Positions 12,401-24,320 of a DNA stretch of 64,000 nt are shown here, piece after piece. Within the stretch, counting starts at the first letter, position 1; each line of letters starts with the position of its first letter. The translations under genes were made by a program, and so were the position numbers. Location: positions 15,004,001-15,068,000 of the forward strand of contig NC_039478.1 of the NCBI RefSeq assembly GCF_003590095.1, written 5' to 3'. The notes under the pieces were generated by a model. The model did not search any database. It was given only the letters and a program-made list of their open reading frames with translations, and was not told where the DNA came from. This stretch comes from Trichoplusia ni (Eukaryota > Arthropoda > Insecta > Lepidoptera > Noctuidae).

Positions 12401-15400
12401 TAATCAAGGAAGTTGTATATATTTGAGTTTACTTCCACCCGTACAATGTAGGTCGAAAATTTGTAGCAATTTCTTAATTAGCGCTCGGCTCCCGTTTGTA
12501 AGTAATAAAGGTATTAACTTTGATATCCTTCTTGGGTTTGTTTTAATATTTTGTGGGGTAATTGACTTGATGTGTGTCGGTTTAATTTGCCAACATGAAT
12601 TTTGTGCGTATTAAATGTTTTATGTGCTAGTGTTCATGAAAATGGATATAAAATCATTCAGGTTTTAATTGTTACAGCCACCAGTCTCTTGGTACCTAAT
12701 TGTTGTAGCATTATGTGACGACATGGAAAAAATTAAAACCTAAGAAAATTGATTTTTGATTTTGAACACTGAAGAAAAAATATCTTGATGCATTGTGCAT
12801 GACAAATAGTCGTAAAAAATATTATCCTATTCCTTATACCATCCAAGTCTATTAAACGAATTCAAAATATGCAAATTCGTAAGCAAACAAGGGGTCCACG
12901 AAGTTTTAACGTTGCTACCATGAAGGTTACTATGGCAAACACTATTTGCTTTATGGGATAACCATAAAGGACCGACAATGTTGGTTCACGCACCGTTTCA
13001 CACGTCCCATACGTCACAGCTAACAACACCCTGTAAACAGCTTTATAGCCAAACAGTTAATGCTTAAATTAACTTTAGTTTCTGCTACCTGCTTTGTTGA
13101 TTTGTGCTGAATAAATTAATGAATAATGAATCTTATTATATAATGTGTTTAGGGAATAAAATTAGTGGTGGGTGTTTGCACGGATTGATTACTATAAGGT
13201 TCATATTCTATTAGCGCCGATATTAATAATAATCGACAACAACAAAGCTTGGAGATCATAAAAAAAGAAAAATTCAAGCTAATAAAAATGAAAGTGAAAG
13301 TTAACTCATTGTCGGTTTCAAGAACTGACTTTTTCTGTACTAAAGTTAATGAAAGTACAAGAGTAGAATTGTTTTGTGTTACAAGTTTAAATCTGCCGTA
13401 TAAAGAATAGTAAAATACTAACAATTCTAGATCATATGAATATTTTGTATCTTCTAGCACCTACATATTCTTTAGAATTTATTTATGTAGACTGAATCTA
13501 CAAACACTTTACCTGAACCGCTGTGTTTTAGGGAGACTAACCCACAATTTATTGCCTAAGTGTAGATGTGAGAAGGGATAATCAGTATAAATAATCAAGA
13601 TGTATTCAAGAAGATTCGTAGAGCCTTTGTTGTGGAGAAATTTATATTCTACTCTAATTTAAAAGCTGGGGTAGATAGGGAATCTTCCGAATAAAGGATT
13701 AAATTTTCAATTTATTCTGGTACCAAAAAGTATTTATATAAAAAAAAAACCATTTGTGGTAGTAGCACTATTTGCCAAATAAATTATCAAGTTTAAGGTG
13801 AGGATTTTTAAATAATACCTCTTTTGTAGGTGCCGATTCCACAAACAACCGGACTAAATAGAATCGGAATGAAGTCATTTCCTTTTCACTATTTCCGTTC
13901 CATTTTCAAGACGCTGTTTACTTCCTGTCTCACGTACCAACTTTGTCCTCGTCAAAAATTGTTTACAGGAGATATAGGAAACCTCTTTAAAATCAAATCC
14001 TTTTTAAACATTTCGTCCCCTGAATGTTCAACTACCCAGTTTAAGTATCTTCAGAGATAACTTTTGTTCCCTCCAGAGTTGGGATCAGATATGGGTGCCT
14101 ATCAAATCATTGAACCCTCTCCATTATACATCACATCAGCTATTAATACTTAATAGGCACGTAATTGCGTTTCTCCTGGGTTTTCCGAAAAGGTTTCATC
14201 AGCTTTCATCTGTAGATTAAAAGGGGACAGTTAATCCTAGCTATAAACCCATCTAATTAAGATGAACGTAACTGTATATTCGAGGGGAATGCGGTGATCT
14301 CTGTAATGCAGGTGCATTAGTCACAAACAGAATACTTGAGAGCCTACATTTGCATTAAAGCTCTACTTTCGGCAGACTCAATTTCTTGGTTCGATTACAG
14401 CATAATAACGTCAAATTACTTCGCGACGAGTTTCGGAATTGCTACATTTCGATTCGAGATTGGTGGAAGTGGAAACTACTTAAGGCTGCGATCTCTGGCA
14501 AAGTGCAATCCCGTGTTGACAAATACCTAATAGTGAGAAGAGTTACGCATAATATAGAATCTTTAAGACTGGGGAGGCGTATAAGCTTAGAAACAGTTTG
14601 GTGCATATTTATTGATCGTGATATTCCACTCTGCCATGGTCACTCTTTTTGCTATGAAAAATACTATTTTTTTTCCTTGTACGAAAATAAAAACGAATAT
14701 AGATTTCATTTCTAGTAAGAGTTTATATTTTGTTCTTTTGTGTTGGGTTACCTACCCTGAGAAATTTAAGTGTTTCACAAAATACCAAAATGGGCGCCCT
14801 GATACCGGTTCAACTTTTTGAAATACGAACAGAGTCGGAGCGAACGGCCACAACATCTGTTCGAAACAAAACTAAACGAAATCATTCCGCGTTTTTTCCT
14901 ACAGTTATGTTGAAATCGTCGCCGTTTTTACGCCTCCAGGGGTTTTAATTAAAGTTGTCGGCGCGATACGGGCCCCGGGACCGTTTTAAAAATTCATTAA
15001 AATCCTTTACCGGAAAAATTTTGTACACAACTAATTTATTTTACGCTTTACACGTTACGCTTTACAGCGGAAAGAGAAACGATTTACGTGTTTGCGCGAT
15101 GTGTTGTGAAGGCAAAGTTGGCCACGTTAATTAAGATGTGAACGAAAGGTGTTCGCTTGAAATCAATATTTTTATAAGAGCTAGTAGTTATTCGATTTTA
15201 CATTTACATAATTCATACTGCTATGCTTTACATAGATATAAAAACGTAAGTTTTGAAGGAGTTTAAGAATAAACTTAATAAATCAGGTAGTGTAATCTGT
15301 CAAGAGCCATTATCTTAGTCTTGGCGACGTACAATATTTTCATGCAACGGTCAGTACAAAAAATCTTACGAGAACAAGCACCAACATGAGTTCTTAAGTT

Positions 15401-17024
15401 AATACTTTACCCCTCTAAGCCTCACAGAGTACCAAACAAACTCTAAAATACAACAATAACTCCTGTCTTGACGCGGTTTAATTTACCCGACACCCAAAAA
15501 TCTATAGTCCTGTAAACGTCTGAGTACCAAACTAAATGCGTTCTCAATAGGCCAGTCGTTGGATTAACTGAGTTACTATCGTATAAACAGAATCTTCATT
15601 TAGCTAAAACTGGATAACTCATTACCATTTAGGCCTAAAACGGGTCGAATATTAAACAGGAGTGGGATTATAGTGAAACGGGTGAGAGGTGCAAATTGAA
15701 TTAGAACTCCGAGCCTGTTTGTTAGAAGGACATGTACAATTCGTTTGTTTGTGTAGTCTCAGTAATAATATAATCGTTTGTTGCAATTGATTGTGATTGA
15801 GCGAAAGGTACTCAGTAGAAGAGTACATAGGTACCATAAAATTGCACAAAATATGCAGTTTTAATTAATCTCCTGGTTGTTTCCATTGTGAATATGACAC
15901 ATTACGCGCAGTGCTATTCTTTGCTCTCAAACAAGGAAAACAGTGTCGGTAAAGGTTATAGACTGAATTCAATAATCTTTTTTTAGATTTAGGACTAACA
16001 TTCATTACCTCGAAATCTTTACTTTAAGAATTGCATTCACAGTTTAACTTTAACACTAATAGACTGGATTCGACAGTTAGGAGTTTAAATTACATGCACT
16101 GGACTGTAATTTTAGCTCTTTACGCAGCGATGAAGCGTCCTAATAGAAGGTTTTATTAGAGGGCAAGATAACGAGAACACTTATTCACAATTACTACTGA
16201 GGACAGTACCTTTACCATGACACCATATAAGACTGCTGAGCTAGAAGAGTGAGACGCTGCTGCGTCTAGTATAAAACTCCATCTCTCCTCTACAATGACA
16301 TCAAACCTGGTTGAAACACTCATTGTACATTCAGAGCTCTCACGCACAGATTTTAATCCTCTCTATAATTTGGATCAGCTGAAATTGCCAGTCGTTTAAT
16401 ATGCAAAATCAACACAGCCTCTGTTCACACAATAGAAACCCTTTGTTACGTAATTTAACTTTGATTTGTAGAAATGTTAATTGTTAATTCAATTGAAGGT
16501 ATGAGTAACCGTGGAGGGTACGCCGAGAATTATTTAAGTTTTACATTAGCTTGGGCTGAGGTATAATGGAATTATGACAAAGATTCTGCATATAGTGAAT
16601 TTGGTTAAATTATTTAAGGATGATAATTCTTAGAGCGAGTGTAAATAGATTTGTAGAGTCCTATAAATAGTGAGCACCGTAGGTACAATAAAAAAAGAAA
16701 AAAAAATCATTTCAAATTAAGTGAGTATTGGCAGTTAAAGATTACAAAAAATTAAATTAGATAGGAAACTTAAAACTTTTTTTAGAATTACTATCTAGAT
16801 TAAATGCTTTCGAGCAATTCGCGACAGGAGAACATAGAGATTAATGAAGTGCCTGAAAACAATATCGAAAACTTAATTAAACCTCCTTGCAATTAAGCAA
16901 AGCTGTTGATTGCCTTTCAAGGATTGCGTAAACTATTTACTGAAAAACATTGAATTCATTTAATGATTTGAAGGACTCATTTTCACTTGAAAATACAATA
17001 AAAATCTGTAAATTAGTTCGTATG
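9405..17024. other. Long intergenic stretch, no gene recognised
   Basis: Several frames of 60-109 codons lie here, including 103 codons at 13,149-13,460 (-) and 109 codons at 14,386-14,715 (+). None shows a family motif or consistent exon borders, and their composition is what AT-rich DNA gives. A 14-bp perfect inverted repeat is at 10,630-10,672. A locally GC-rich block is at 14,930-14,995. Confidence 0.4.
10630..10672. repeat. Inverted repeat, 14-bp perfect arms
   Basis: GGTTGAAATATATA (10,630-10,643) is the reverse complement of TATATATTTCAACC (10,659-10,672). The 15-base spacer itself contains the palindrome GTATAC. Confidence 0.6.
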
Positions 17025-17280
17025 TTTCCGTCTGTCTATCCTTCGGTCCATCACCAAATAGTATCTTGTAAACTATCAGAGCTAGACACTTGAAATGTTA
17101 ACAAATTATGTATTTCTGTTGCAGAAAAGTTGTTACGGTCATGCATTTGTTCGTAAATCCGGTTTAGACTCAAAGTTACTTACAAACTAATTTGTCGACC
17201 AACCGATTAATGTACCTTTAGCCTATATATACGGAACCATAGACATCGCGAGCCCGACTGGCACCTGACCTGTTTATTCA
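17025..17280 (+). repeat. Dispersed repeat of the GTCTGTCTAT / GAGCCCGACTGGCAC type
   Basis: It contains CGTCTGTCTATCCTTCGGTC near the start, TATTTCTGTTGCAGAAAAG in the middle, and ACGGAACCATAGACATCGCG followed by AGCCCGACTGGCAC at the end. That order is typical of an old interspersed repeat widespread in moth genomes. No intact ORF. Confidence 0.5.
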
Positions 17281-17906
17281 CAGAAAATTCCATAGCTTTT
17301 GTTACATTGTAACATCAAAACACCCTATTTCGTAGCAACGTATACAAAGTCGATCATTCCCTCAGAAAGGATGCAGCCTTATAACATAACAGCTTTCAGA
17401 CATTCTTACAACTTGTGTCACCTATACAAAATGTGACATTCAATACACGCCTCTCTTATTGTTAAACGTACCCCCTTCGATACATAGATTCACAAAAGAA
17501 ACAGCTTATATTAAAACATTGTCAAGCAATTTTAAACTTAAACTTACCAGCATAGAGTTTATATTATGCTAACGGTATAATGTATTTGCGGGACTAAAGA
17601 AAATGATTATCGATAACGTTGAAAAAATCGCCACGTGTGAAAATGCAAACAGTGTATTGGGAATAGTCCCGTTCTTAGCAAAGAAGGGTATTAGATGTTT
17701 TCAATCGATATTCGTTCTGATGAGAAAGCTTTGTAGATCCGATTTAATGTTTTGTGACTACACACGTATTCAACCTCAAATTGAAATTGTGTTTTATTGA
17801 GTATAAAACACAATTTCTGGAACTGGAACTGTGTACTCTTTTAACGTAGACTTATTTATTAATTATTGGAAAAATAAAACTTCCTCCCAAAGGAATTTCA
17901 AGTCAC

Positions 17907-17923
17907 ATGCACTAAGACACTCA
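17907..17923 (+). repeat. Target-site duplication, left copy
   Basis: ATGCACTAAGACACTCA lies immediately before the 5S-derived SINE and is repeated exactly at 18,284-18,300. A perfect 17-bp duplication indicates a recent insertion by target-primed reverse transcription. Confidence 0.9.
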
Positions 17924-18283
17924 GGAGGAGCTCGTGGCTAAGCTATAACCGCATAAGTGATTCAATCACAGGTTAAGCTATGCTTGACGCGGTTGGTCCG
18001 TGGATGGGTGACCATCTTTGTCATAACGAGTTCCTCCATGTTTCGGAAGGCACGTTAAATTGTGGGTCCCGGCTGTTATTCCTACATCTTTGACAGTCGT
18101 TACAGATAGTCAGAAGCTGAAAAAAGTCTGACAGCCAGTCTAACCAAGGGGTATCGTGTTGCCCAGGTAACTGGGTTGAGGAGGTCAGATAGGCAGTCGC
18201 TCCTTGTAAAACACTGGTACTTAGCTGAAACCGGTTGGACTGGTAGCCGACCCCAACATAGTTGGGAAATAGCTAGGCCGATG
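17924..18283 (+). repeat. Full-length 5S-rRNA-derived SINE
   Basis: The first about 95 bp resemble the internal promoter half of 5S rRNA: GGTTAAGCTATGC (A box, 17,971-17,983), GTGGATGG (intermediate element, near 18,000) and GGGTGACCATC (C box, 18,006-18,016). The body follows (GTGGGTCCCGGCTG, ACAGCCAGTCTAACC, GAGGAGGTCAGATAGG, GTAGCCGACCCCAAC) and the element ends GGCCGATG. It is about 360 bp. Truncated relatives lie at 19,978, 25,452, 51,064 and 57,572. A pol III TFIIIA-type promoter is inferred from the 5S likeness. Confidence 0.85.
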
Positions 18284-18300
18284 ATGCACTAAGACACTCA
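18284..18300 (+). repeat. Target-site duplication, right copy
   Basis: An exact repeat of 17,907-17,923. The sequence continues directly into the older tRNA-SINE (18,301-18,375), showing that the 5S-type element inserted into that copy. Confidence 0.9.
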
Positions 18301-18375
18301 GACTAAGGACAAGTATTCGTGGATAACTCAAACGTTTGTCCTACGCGGGGATCGAACCTACGTCACGTGGTATCA
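18301..18375 (-). repeat. Older tRNA-derived SINE interrupted by the 5S-type SINE
   Basis: On the minus strand GTAGGTTCGATCCCCGCG is a B box, followed by GGACAAACGTTTGAG and a TATCCACGAATACTTGTCC-like string. The same body occurs at 35,044-35,190 and 46,448-46,590. The A-box end is missing and the distal end probably continues at about 17,890-17,923, across the insertion. Confidence 0.6.
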
Positions 18376-18698
18376 GTCATTTTACATCATTCTAATCTTG
18401 TTGATACGAGTACATGTAAATTCTACAAAAAGGTTTAGGTAATAACAAACAATTTGTTTAAGGAGACTTTGAATAATTATAGTGTTAAGCGATGTACAAA
18501 ATACTCAAGTAAGTACATCATTAATTAAGCGTAATTTCCCGGCCTACTACTAATTAAAATGCTTCCTATGCTAACACCTCCTACGCTTAAGAAAAGCCTT
18601 TTAGCCCCGCTTCTTAAGTACGTGGATTATGTAAACAATGTTATCATTTTATATCCTGTTAATCATAATTTGGTTACTTGAGGTCAAACTATTATTAT

Positions 18699-18960
18699 CT
18701 ACTAGCTGTTACCCGCGACTTCGTCCCCGTGGGTAGAAGATATAAGTTATGATTTATACCTGCCCTGTTTTTTGCACATTTTCCATTGTATCTTCGCTCC
18801 TATTGGTCGCAGCGTGATGGTTTATAGCCTAAAGTCTTTCTCGCTGAATGGTCTATTCAACACAAAAATATTTTTTCAATTTGGGCCAGTAGTTCCTGAG
18901 ATTAGCGCGTTCAAACAAACAAACAAACAAACTCTTCAGCTTTGTATATTAGTATAGATT
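18699..18960 (+). repeat. Non-autonomous RTE-type repeat
   Basis: It starts CTACTAGCTGTTACCCGCG then ACTTCGTCCCCGTGGG and ends with (CAAA)n and TTAGTATAGATT. The opening and tail are the hallmark of RTE-related short elements in Lepidoptera. A 61-codon frame inside is not a gene. Confidence 0.7.
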
Positions 18961-19305
18961 ACTATTAGATGTTATATTGTAAATACAAGTTTGTATAAAA
19001 AAGAAAATGATCAATAATAAGCTTCCTCTCTCCTAAAACTACTTATTTGCTGTGCCCGACAGGGTCCATGTAATGATCTATTTATAAGTTTACTGCATGT
19101 GGAATGCAATAAAAGTATTGAGTATCGAAACACTATTTGTTTACATCTTAAAATAAGATAATGTTGTTAATTATAGGGTAAATTTATGTATGCAAGTTTT
19201 ATTACATCTGAAAAACTTCTGAGGAAATAGAAATAATTGATGATAACCACAGTTTAAATAATTAAAATTGCCTATTGCTTCAAGGCTTTCATTAATTTAT
19301 AAGAG

Positions 19306-19616
19306 ACTAGCTGTTGCCCGCGACTTCGTCCGCGTGGTTAGAAGATATAAGTTATAATTTATACCTGCCTTCTAACTATCTATCTTCTATCTATCTTGCA
19401 GGATTCAGTCAGCATGTGCAATGTAAGCGTAAAAAAATTGTTTTTTTACGACCTCACATTAGAAACCTCAAAAATTGTAGCCTATGTGTTATTCTGATGT
19501 ATAAGCTATATTGTGGTAAAGTTTCATTTAAATCCATTCAGTAGTTTTTACGTGAAAGAGTAACAAACATCCATACTTACAAACTTTTGCCTTTATAATA
19601 TTTAGTAGTAGGATTT
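19306..19616 (+). repeat. Second non-autonomous RTE-type repeat copy
   Basis: It opens ACTAGCTGTTGCCCGCGAC like the copy at 18,699, contains a TATC-rich slippage patch near 19,375, and ends CAGTAGTTTTTACGTGAAAG with ACAAACTTTTGCC and a TAGTAGTAGGAT tail. The two copies are only about 350 bp apart in the same orientation. Confidence 0.7.
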
Positions 19617-19977
19617 AATAATTGGCTGTCTGAGTGTATTTGTAAGTATTTTATTTTATACTTAGTTTTAGACTTGGATTGATAAGTAAATATTTTCCGA
19701 ATGATTCAATATGATCAAAGGCGAGCTTTCAGTTACTGTAAACATTTTAATATTAATGTAGTTTGGTTTACTATAACAGTGTGGTTAAGTTTCAGTAGGT
19801 GTATTTATTTTCGTATTTTAAAATCACAGATAAGCAAAACGACGTCCTAAAATAGATATCTAAATATGAAACTTAACCAATTGTAAATCTAATTGATTAA
19901 ATATTTTTTCCTAATGTTATTTAGAACCTTTTTTCGTATAGTTAGGGGCTCACTATATAACCTTTCTTCTAAAACAT

Positions 19978-20066
19978 AGAGGAACTTTTTATGACTATGA
20001 TGGTCACCCATCCAAAGACCGACCGTATGAAGTGCAGTTTAACTTGTTCAGCTGTAGTTTAGCCAC
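19978..20066 (-). repeat. 5S-derived SINE, head fragment
   Basis: On the minus strand: GTGGCTAAACTACAGC, then AGTTAAACTGCACTTC, GGTCGGTCTTTGGATGGG and TGACCATCATAGTCAT. This parallels the head of the full copy at 17,924. The body is absent. Confidence 0.65.
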
Positions 20067-20105
20067 AATATCCTTCTTGCCTGGGTCTTGCATTATCTTC
20101 TAATA

Positions 20106-20350
20106 TAAAAAATTCCCGTTTCACGATGTTGGTTACCGTACTCCTCCGAAACGGTTCGACCGATTTTTATGAAATTTTGTATACAAATTGGGTAGGTCTG
20201 AGAATAGAACAACATCTATTTTTCATACCCAATAAAATAAAACATAAATATATTTTATTTTGGACGATTTTTTTAATGTGGCATTAAAAATACATATAAC
20301 TAGAAATTATTCATTAGGCAAAACAACGTTTGCTGGGTCAGCTAAAATTT
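20106..20350 (-). repeat. Non-autonomous RTE-like repeat
   Basis: On the minus strand it starts AGCTGACCCAGCAAACGTTG, passes through ACATAAAAATCGGTC-like sequence (ATTTCATAAAAATCGGTCG) and ends CATCGTGAAACGGGAA. This is a frequent lepidopteran interspersed repeat form. No ORF. Confidence 0.65.
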
Positions 20351-20874
20351 TATAAATGAATTTTATGAATAATGAACAAAAATACTATATTGTATTTCAT
20401 AACATTTTGAGGTCACACTAAAAGTAAATAAACTAACTTGTGTTCGCTCAGTCTGAAGCCTGAGTAAAAAATAAAAAAGCCTTTATTTGCCTATCGGGTA
20501 GTTTATGAGGCAGAAGATTACCTACATTGAACTTGCTTAGATCTGGCTTAGAGAGTAGACATCATTCTTAAAGTTAGTATTTTTTTCTAAAAAGAGGATT
20601 TATGTCTGTAAAGGAAAATGCTGGTTTTAGATAAAGTACCTACTTCAATTTTTTTTTTGTATTTCAGTTTTTGTTGCTGTTAACGTTTTAAATTTTTTTC
20701 TTTGCCATGTATGGCTTGCTTGATTAAGTCTGAATGGAAACAAAAACACAATTGCGAAACAAAAATGTTTTTTTCCTTCCAAGAACATTTTGAAGAAATT
20801 TCTGATTTTGAACTTTACGCTATGAGTATTGATTAAGTAGTAATAATGGACTTATAATAGTATATAGCGACAGC

Positions 20875-20990
20875 AGAAATTCATCTGAACATTTTAAAAG
20901 CCTATAACTGTTCTCGTGACACAAAATGGTGACAGACGAACAGACAGCACAGCCTTAGTTTCAGTGCTCCTTTTATACCTTCTGGAAACA
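20875..20990 (+). repeat. Fragment of the GACAGACGAACAGACAG repeat family
   Basis: TGGTGACAGACGAACAGACA is followed by GCCTTAGTTTCAGTGCTCC and a CCTTCTGGAAAC end. This is the same arrangement as the 24,190-24,320 copy, but diverged. Confidence 0.45.
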
Positions 20991-20999
20991 AAACCTTAA

Positions 21000-22220
21000 T
21001 TTTGTACAAATAACTTAAAATAATCTTAAGTCCGTATTCCACTACATTATTTACCTTACTAAACTAAACGCTGCACCAAAACGTTAACTCGACCGTACCT
21101 ATAATACTTAACATAATATGATAATAAAACTTTATGAGAGCGCCACCCGTAATTGAAAATTTAATCTACAACATGTACGCTACAATATAAATCAGCTGTA
21201 GTTTCAAAACGAAGCCTGTTCAACAGGTCGGCAATGTTAGCAGAGTCGACAATCGGCAATGTTGGTACAGTACTCGTTAAGACACGGTGACAGTACTACA
21301 AATGTGTTTAGCCTCCCCCTTCGAGATCGTTTGTCTTTTGTCGCGAATTTCTCTGTTAATATTTCAGTCGAATCAAATTACGAAACTCCTTACATTACTC
21401 CAACATATTGGGAGACGGATGGAGGGTCGGACGCAGGACGTTAAACGCGAGATGTCTTATATAGGTACATACTTGCTTGCGGACGTTTCCTAAGAGTTAT
21501 TCGTTTACTCTTGTCCGAGAACGAGGACGTTTTTGGCATAATTTCGAGGCACTTTAAAGGGTTCAAGTAAACTGTTAGTTCTTTGGGGCTATTTATTCGT
21601 CTTATATCAAAATATAAGGCATGTTTGCAGAATTTCTTCGGCACTCAAATTGTATATTAAAAGCAACTTAGCATGAAATTTTCTTCTACATTGAAGTCGG
21701 ATATCGTTTTAAAAAGGTACCTCGACGTATCACAATCTCAAATAGATATATTTTAGCATTTTACAATTTTAGTGCAATCAAAATTCCAGCAATAATAATA
21801 TTCAATCCTAGATAGAGTAAAATGCCTTAAAGTCTTTAAAACAAATGAATCAGTTTTATCATTCAGATAATTGGGGAACGACTATTGAAGTTGTTCTCTA
21901 GACAAGTATTATGTTTCATTGTTTGCTTTTATAAATGACTTGAACATTGTAATTGGTGTAAAATTTCCTAATTTATATTAAAGTGTCTATTCCGAATGAA
22001 AAACCAATTATTGAAAACTACAGTTAAAAATATTAAGAAAAAAAGAGTAGGTATATTTTAGTACTGTATTTTACTTTTAAATACAAAACGAAACAATAGA
22101 AAACAGATTGGAAAACACTCTTTCGCTGTTAATTTATTATTCATCCATTTAACGGTTTAAAGATATTTAGAATCCATTAATTCAAAATAAGTAAACAAAA
22201 GATTTTTGTAGCTGCCCCTT
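21000..22220. other. Intergenic DNA, no gene recognised
   Basis: Two overlapping frames of 61-68 codons at 21,259-21,493 sit in a slightly GC-richer patch but have no recognisable domain. I cannot support a gene here. Confidence 0.35.
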
Positions 22221-22224
22221 TTAC

Positions 22225-22690
22225 GGCCGCTTTCTATATTCGATCTCAATCCCTAATTTACGGATCGAGATTGACATTTGAATCCATTTTCAACTTTTAG
22301 TGTTTCTATAACCGATCCATGGATCGTTTTCTCGATCTTTTTCTTCAATCTATCTTTGGGAGGGCGGATCGAGATTTTAGATTGGTATTTATATGAAAGT
22401 GACAGTTATGCGTTTTCTATAACCGATCTCTGGTTTTGACAAATCGATTTTCGACGTTTTTGATCTATAATCGCGATCCCCAAATTTTTACGGATTGTAC
22501 TGAGAAATCTGTGAAAATGTAAATATTTTCAAGTGATAGTGATAGCGATCTTGAAGTATTAGCTCAGCTATCGGACTGGGATAGTAGTGACAGCGAAGAC
22601 GAACAAAATCTGTCCTCAAAATTTGTAATTGTGATTGTGATGTATCGAGTGGATGTTTTTTTTTCTGTACTTTACTTGTAAACGGGGGTC
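22225..22690 (+). mobile_element. Possible decayed PIF/Harbinger-like DNA transposon end
   Basis: Four near-copies of a TTTCTATAACCGATC-type motif occur at 22,231, 22,303, 22,414 and 22,463, like repeats in the ends of a DNA transposon. They are followed at 22,526-22,681 by a frame reading FSSDSDSDLEVLAQLSDWDS then SDSEDEQN, resembling the acidic, Ser-rich N-terminus of Harbinger-type nucleases. There is no start codon (an in-frame TAA precedes it) and the frame stops after 51 codons. No terminal inverted repeat was confirmed, so the class is an inference. Confidence 0.35.
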
Positions 22691-22854
22691 AAGGATTTAA
22701 GCTGAAGACCAGCGCTCAGTAATTCTTTTGGATTGCTAAGCATAAGCTGACGCTTAAACTTTTTTTCTTTCGGTTTTATAGTTTTTGTGTACGAAGTACA
22801 CTTTTACCAATATCTGTAATACTGGAATCAATAGATAACTATTATAATATTCTC

Positions 22855-23340
22855 GTTTTGATTTATTTATTTAAAACCATGAAGTATCATTACAGGGTTT
22901 ACCCTAATGCGACAACTTAGAACTTAAACTAAACAAAAATTGCAACACATTACATTATTAAAAACACATAAACACGTCAGTCTGATTTTGAAGAAGTTGG
23001 TGGTGTGGAGAGCTCTTGTAAGAGGTGCTTTGGCGAGCAAATTTGTTCTCGCTGTAGGTGCGGGCTTCGCCGCCGCCACACGAAGCGGTCCGGTACACAC
23101 GCTCAAGCGCTGCAATACTTCCGGGTGATTCTCCACTCCACGAAGCACCTTCACCAAGAAGACGACCAGTGCAAACTCCCGTCTCATATACAGTTGATCA
23201 TTGCCATCCATGCTCAGAACAAACAGAGTGGGATCCATGAGTAGGTAGAACGGATACACCCCATACAGTTTCTTGTACAGATGGCGCGTGAACTTATTCT
23301 GAACGCGTTCGAATATTGCCGCTGTATTCTATTCTATAAC
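22855..23340 (-). pseudogene. Jockey-like LINE reverse transcriptase, C-terminal remnant
   Basis: On the minus strand the frame reads AAIFERVQNKFTRHLYKKLY, then PTLFVLSMDGNDQLYMRREF, and later RTNLLAKAPLTRALHTTNFF. This is the region after the polymerase domain in many moth Jockey-type LINE proteins (ERVQ...RHLY, RR.[FY]AL, LLAKAPLTR). It is open for about 130 codons but lacks the reverse-transcriptase core. The 3' side runs to a TAAATAAATAAATC tail near 22,860. It is a 5'-truncated copy without function. Confidence 0.75.
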
Positions 23341-24185
23341 TGAGACAACGGAAAAACAAACAACAAATAAACTTGCGATTTTAAAATATATTATGTTAAT
23401 GTCAAACTGACTGACAACTTTTCGATTGACTGACGTTCCGTTGCTGGTCAATAAACGTTTATTGTCGTTTATGCTTTTTCTAATCTTGAGGTAGAATTAC
23501 AGAATTTTACCGCTACGACTTCCCAATCATTTATTTTTGTATTTTGTGAACTTTCTAGTGATTATACATAAAATAGATAAGCTTTAAGAAAAAAGTCACC
23601 ATTTTACTCATTAATAATCGCTGAAGTACTTTTTCTGCACATGCGTAAAACAAAACGTTTAGCAGGGCGATTCATTCTCCCGAGAGTTACTATAGAATTT
23701 TTCCTATAGAAAAATCGAATGTTTTTAAGTATCTCAGATAAAAAAAATAACAATGATAAAACCCACAACATTTAAGTAAATGTTGGCATAAACGAGACGA
23801 ATTGAATTCACTTCAAGATGAACTAAATTAAATTGAATTTTAAGGAATTCAGTTGAAAGCGTATGCATGTCTCAGTGTCTACTTAACTTGTAATTACTAC
23901 TTACTTTGAATCGTTCAAGACATTGTCGTGACTGTCAAGTTGAATGCAATAGAAATTCTTGGAGAAATCATATATACTTGAAACACCTTTACTGTGGGTA
24001 AGTTTACTTTTGAAGTAGTTTTACTTGAATATAATTTTCAAAAGTTTAATGATACCACATTAACGTAGAAGATATTGTTTTGTATTCAAAGTTGCCTTAA
24101 TATGCTTGAAGAAATAGTTTTAATTTTATTTATCGAATAATAAAAAAAACCTTTATGCCTCTACACAATAGCACTTCTCACATAT
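23341..24185. other. Intergenic DNA, nothing recognised
   Basis: AT-rich, no supported frame and no repeat I can name. The end near 24,140 (AATAATAAAAAAAACC then TTTATGCC) looks like a LINE or SINE tail. Confidence 0.35.
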
Positions 24186-24320
24186 TTTGTACTTTTTCAA
24201 GTACATCATCTGCGAAAATTTCATCCCAGCTGTCGTGGTTTATGAGGCACAACATGGTGTCGGACGGACAAACAGTTTAAAAAAAGCGGAGTCTTACTAA
24301 TAGGATACTAAATACATCCT
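24186..24320 (+). repeat. Copy of the GTCGGACGGACAAACAG repeat family
   Basis: It contains GCTGTCGTGGTTTATGAGGC, GGTGTCGGACGGACAAACAG and GCGGAGTCTTACTAATAGG in that order. This is the best preserved of the related pieces at 3,530, 17,025, 20,875 and about 34,200. Confidence 0.5.

Noticed and set aside
13149..13460. 103-codon minus-strand frame
   Set aside because: Low-complexity, AT-driven composition; no motif, no splice context.
14336..14948. Overlapping plus-strand frames of 64-109 codons
   Set aside because: The longest (109 codons, 14,386-14,715) has no recognisable domain, and three frames are open in the same place, which suggests a stop-poor region, not a gene.
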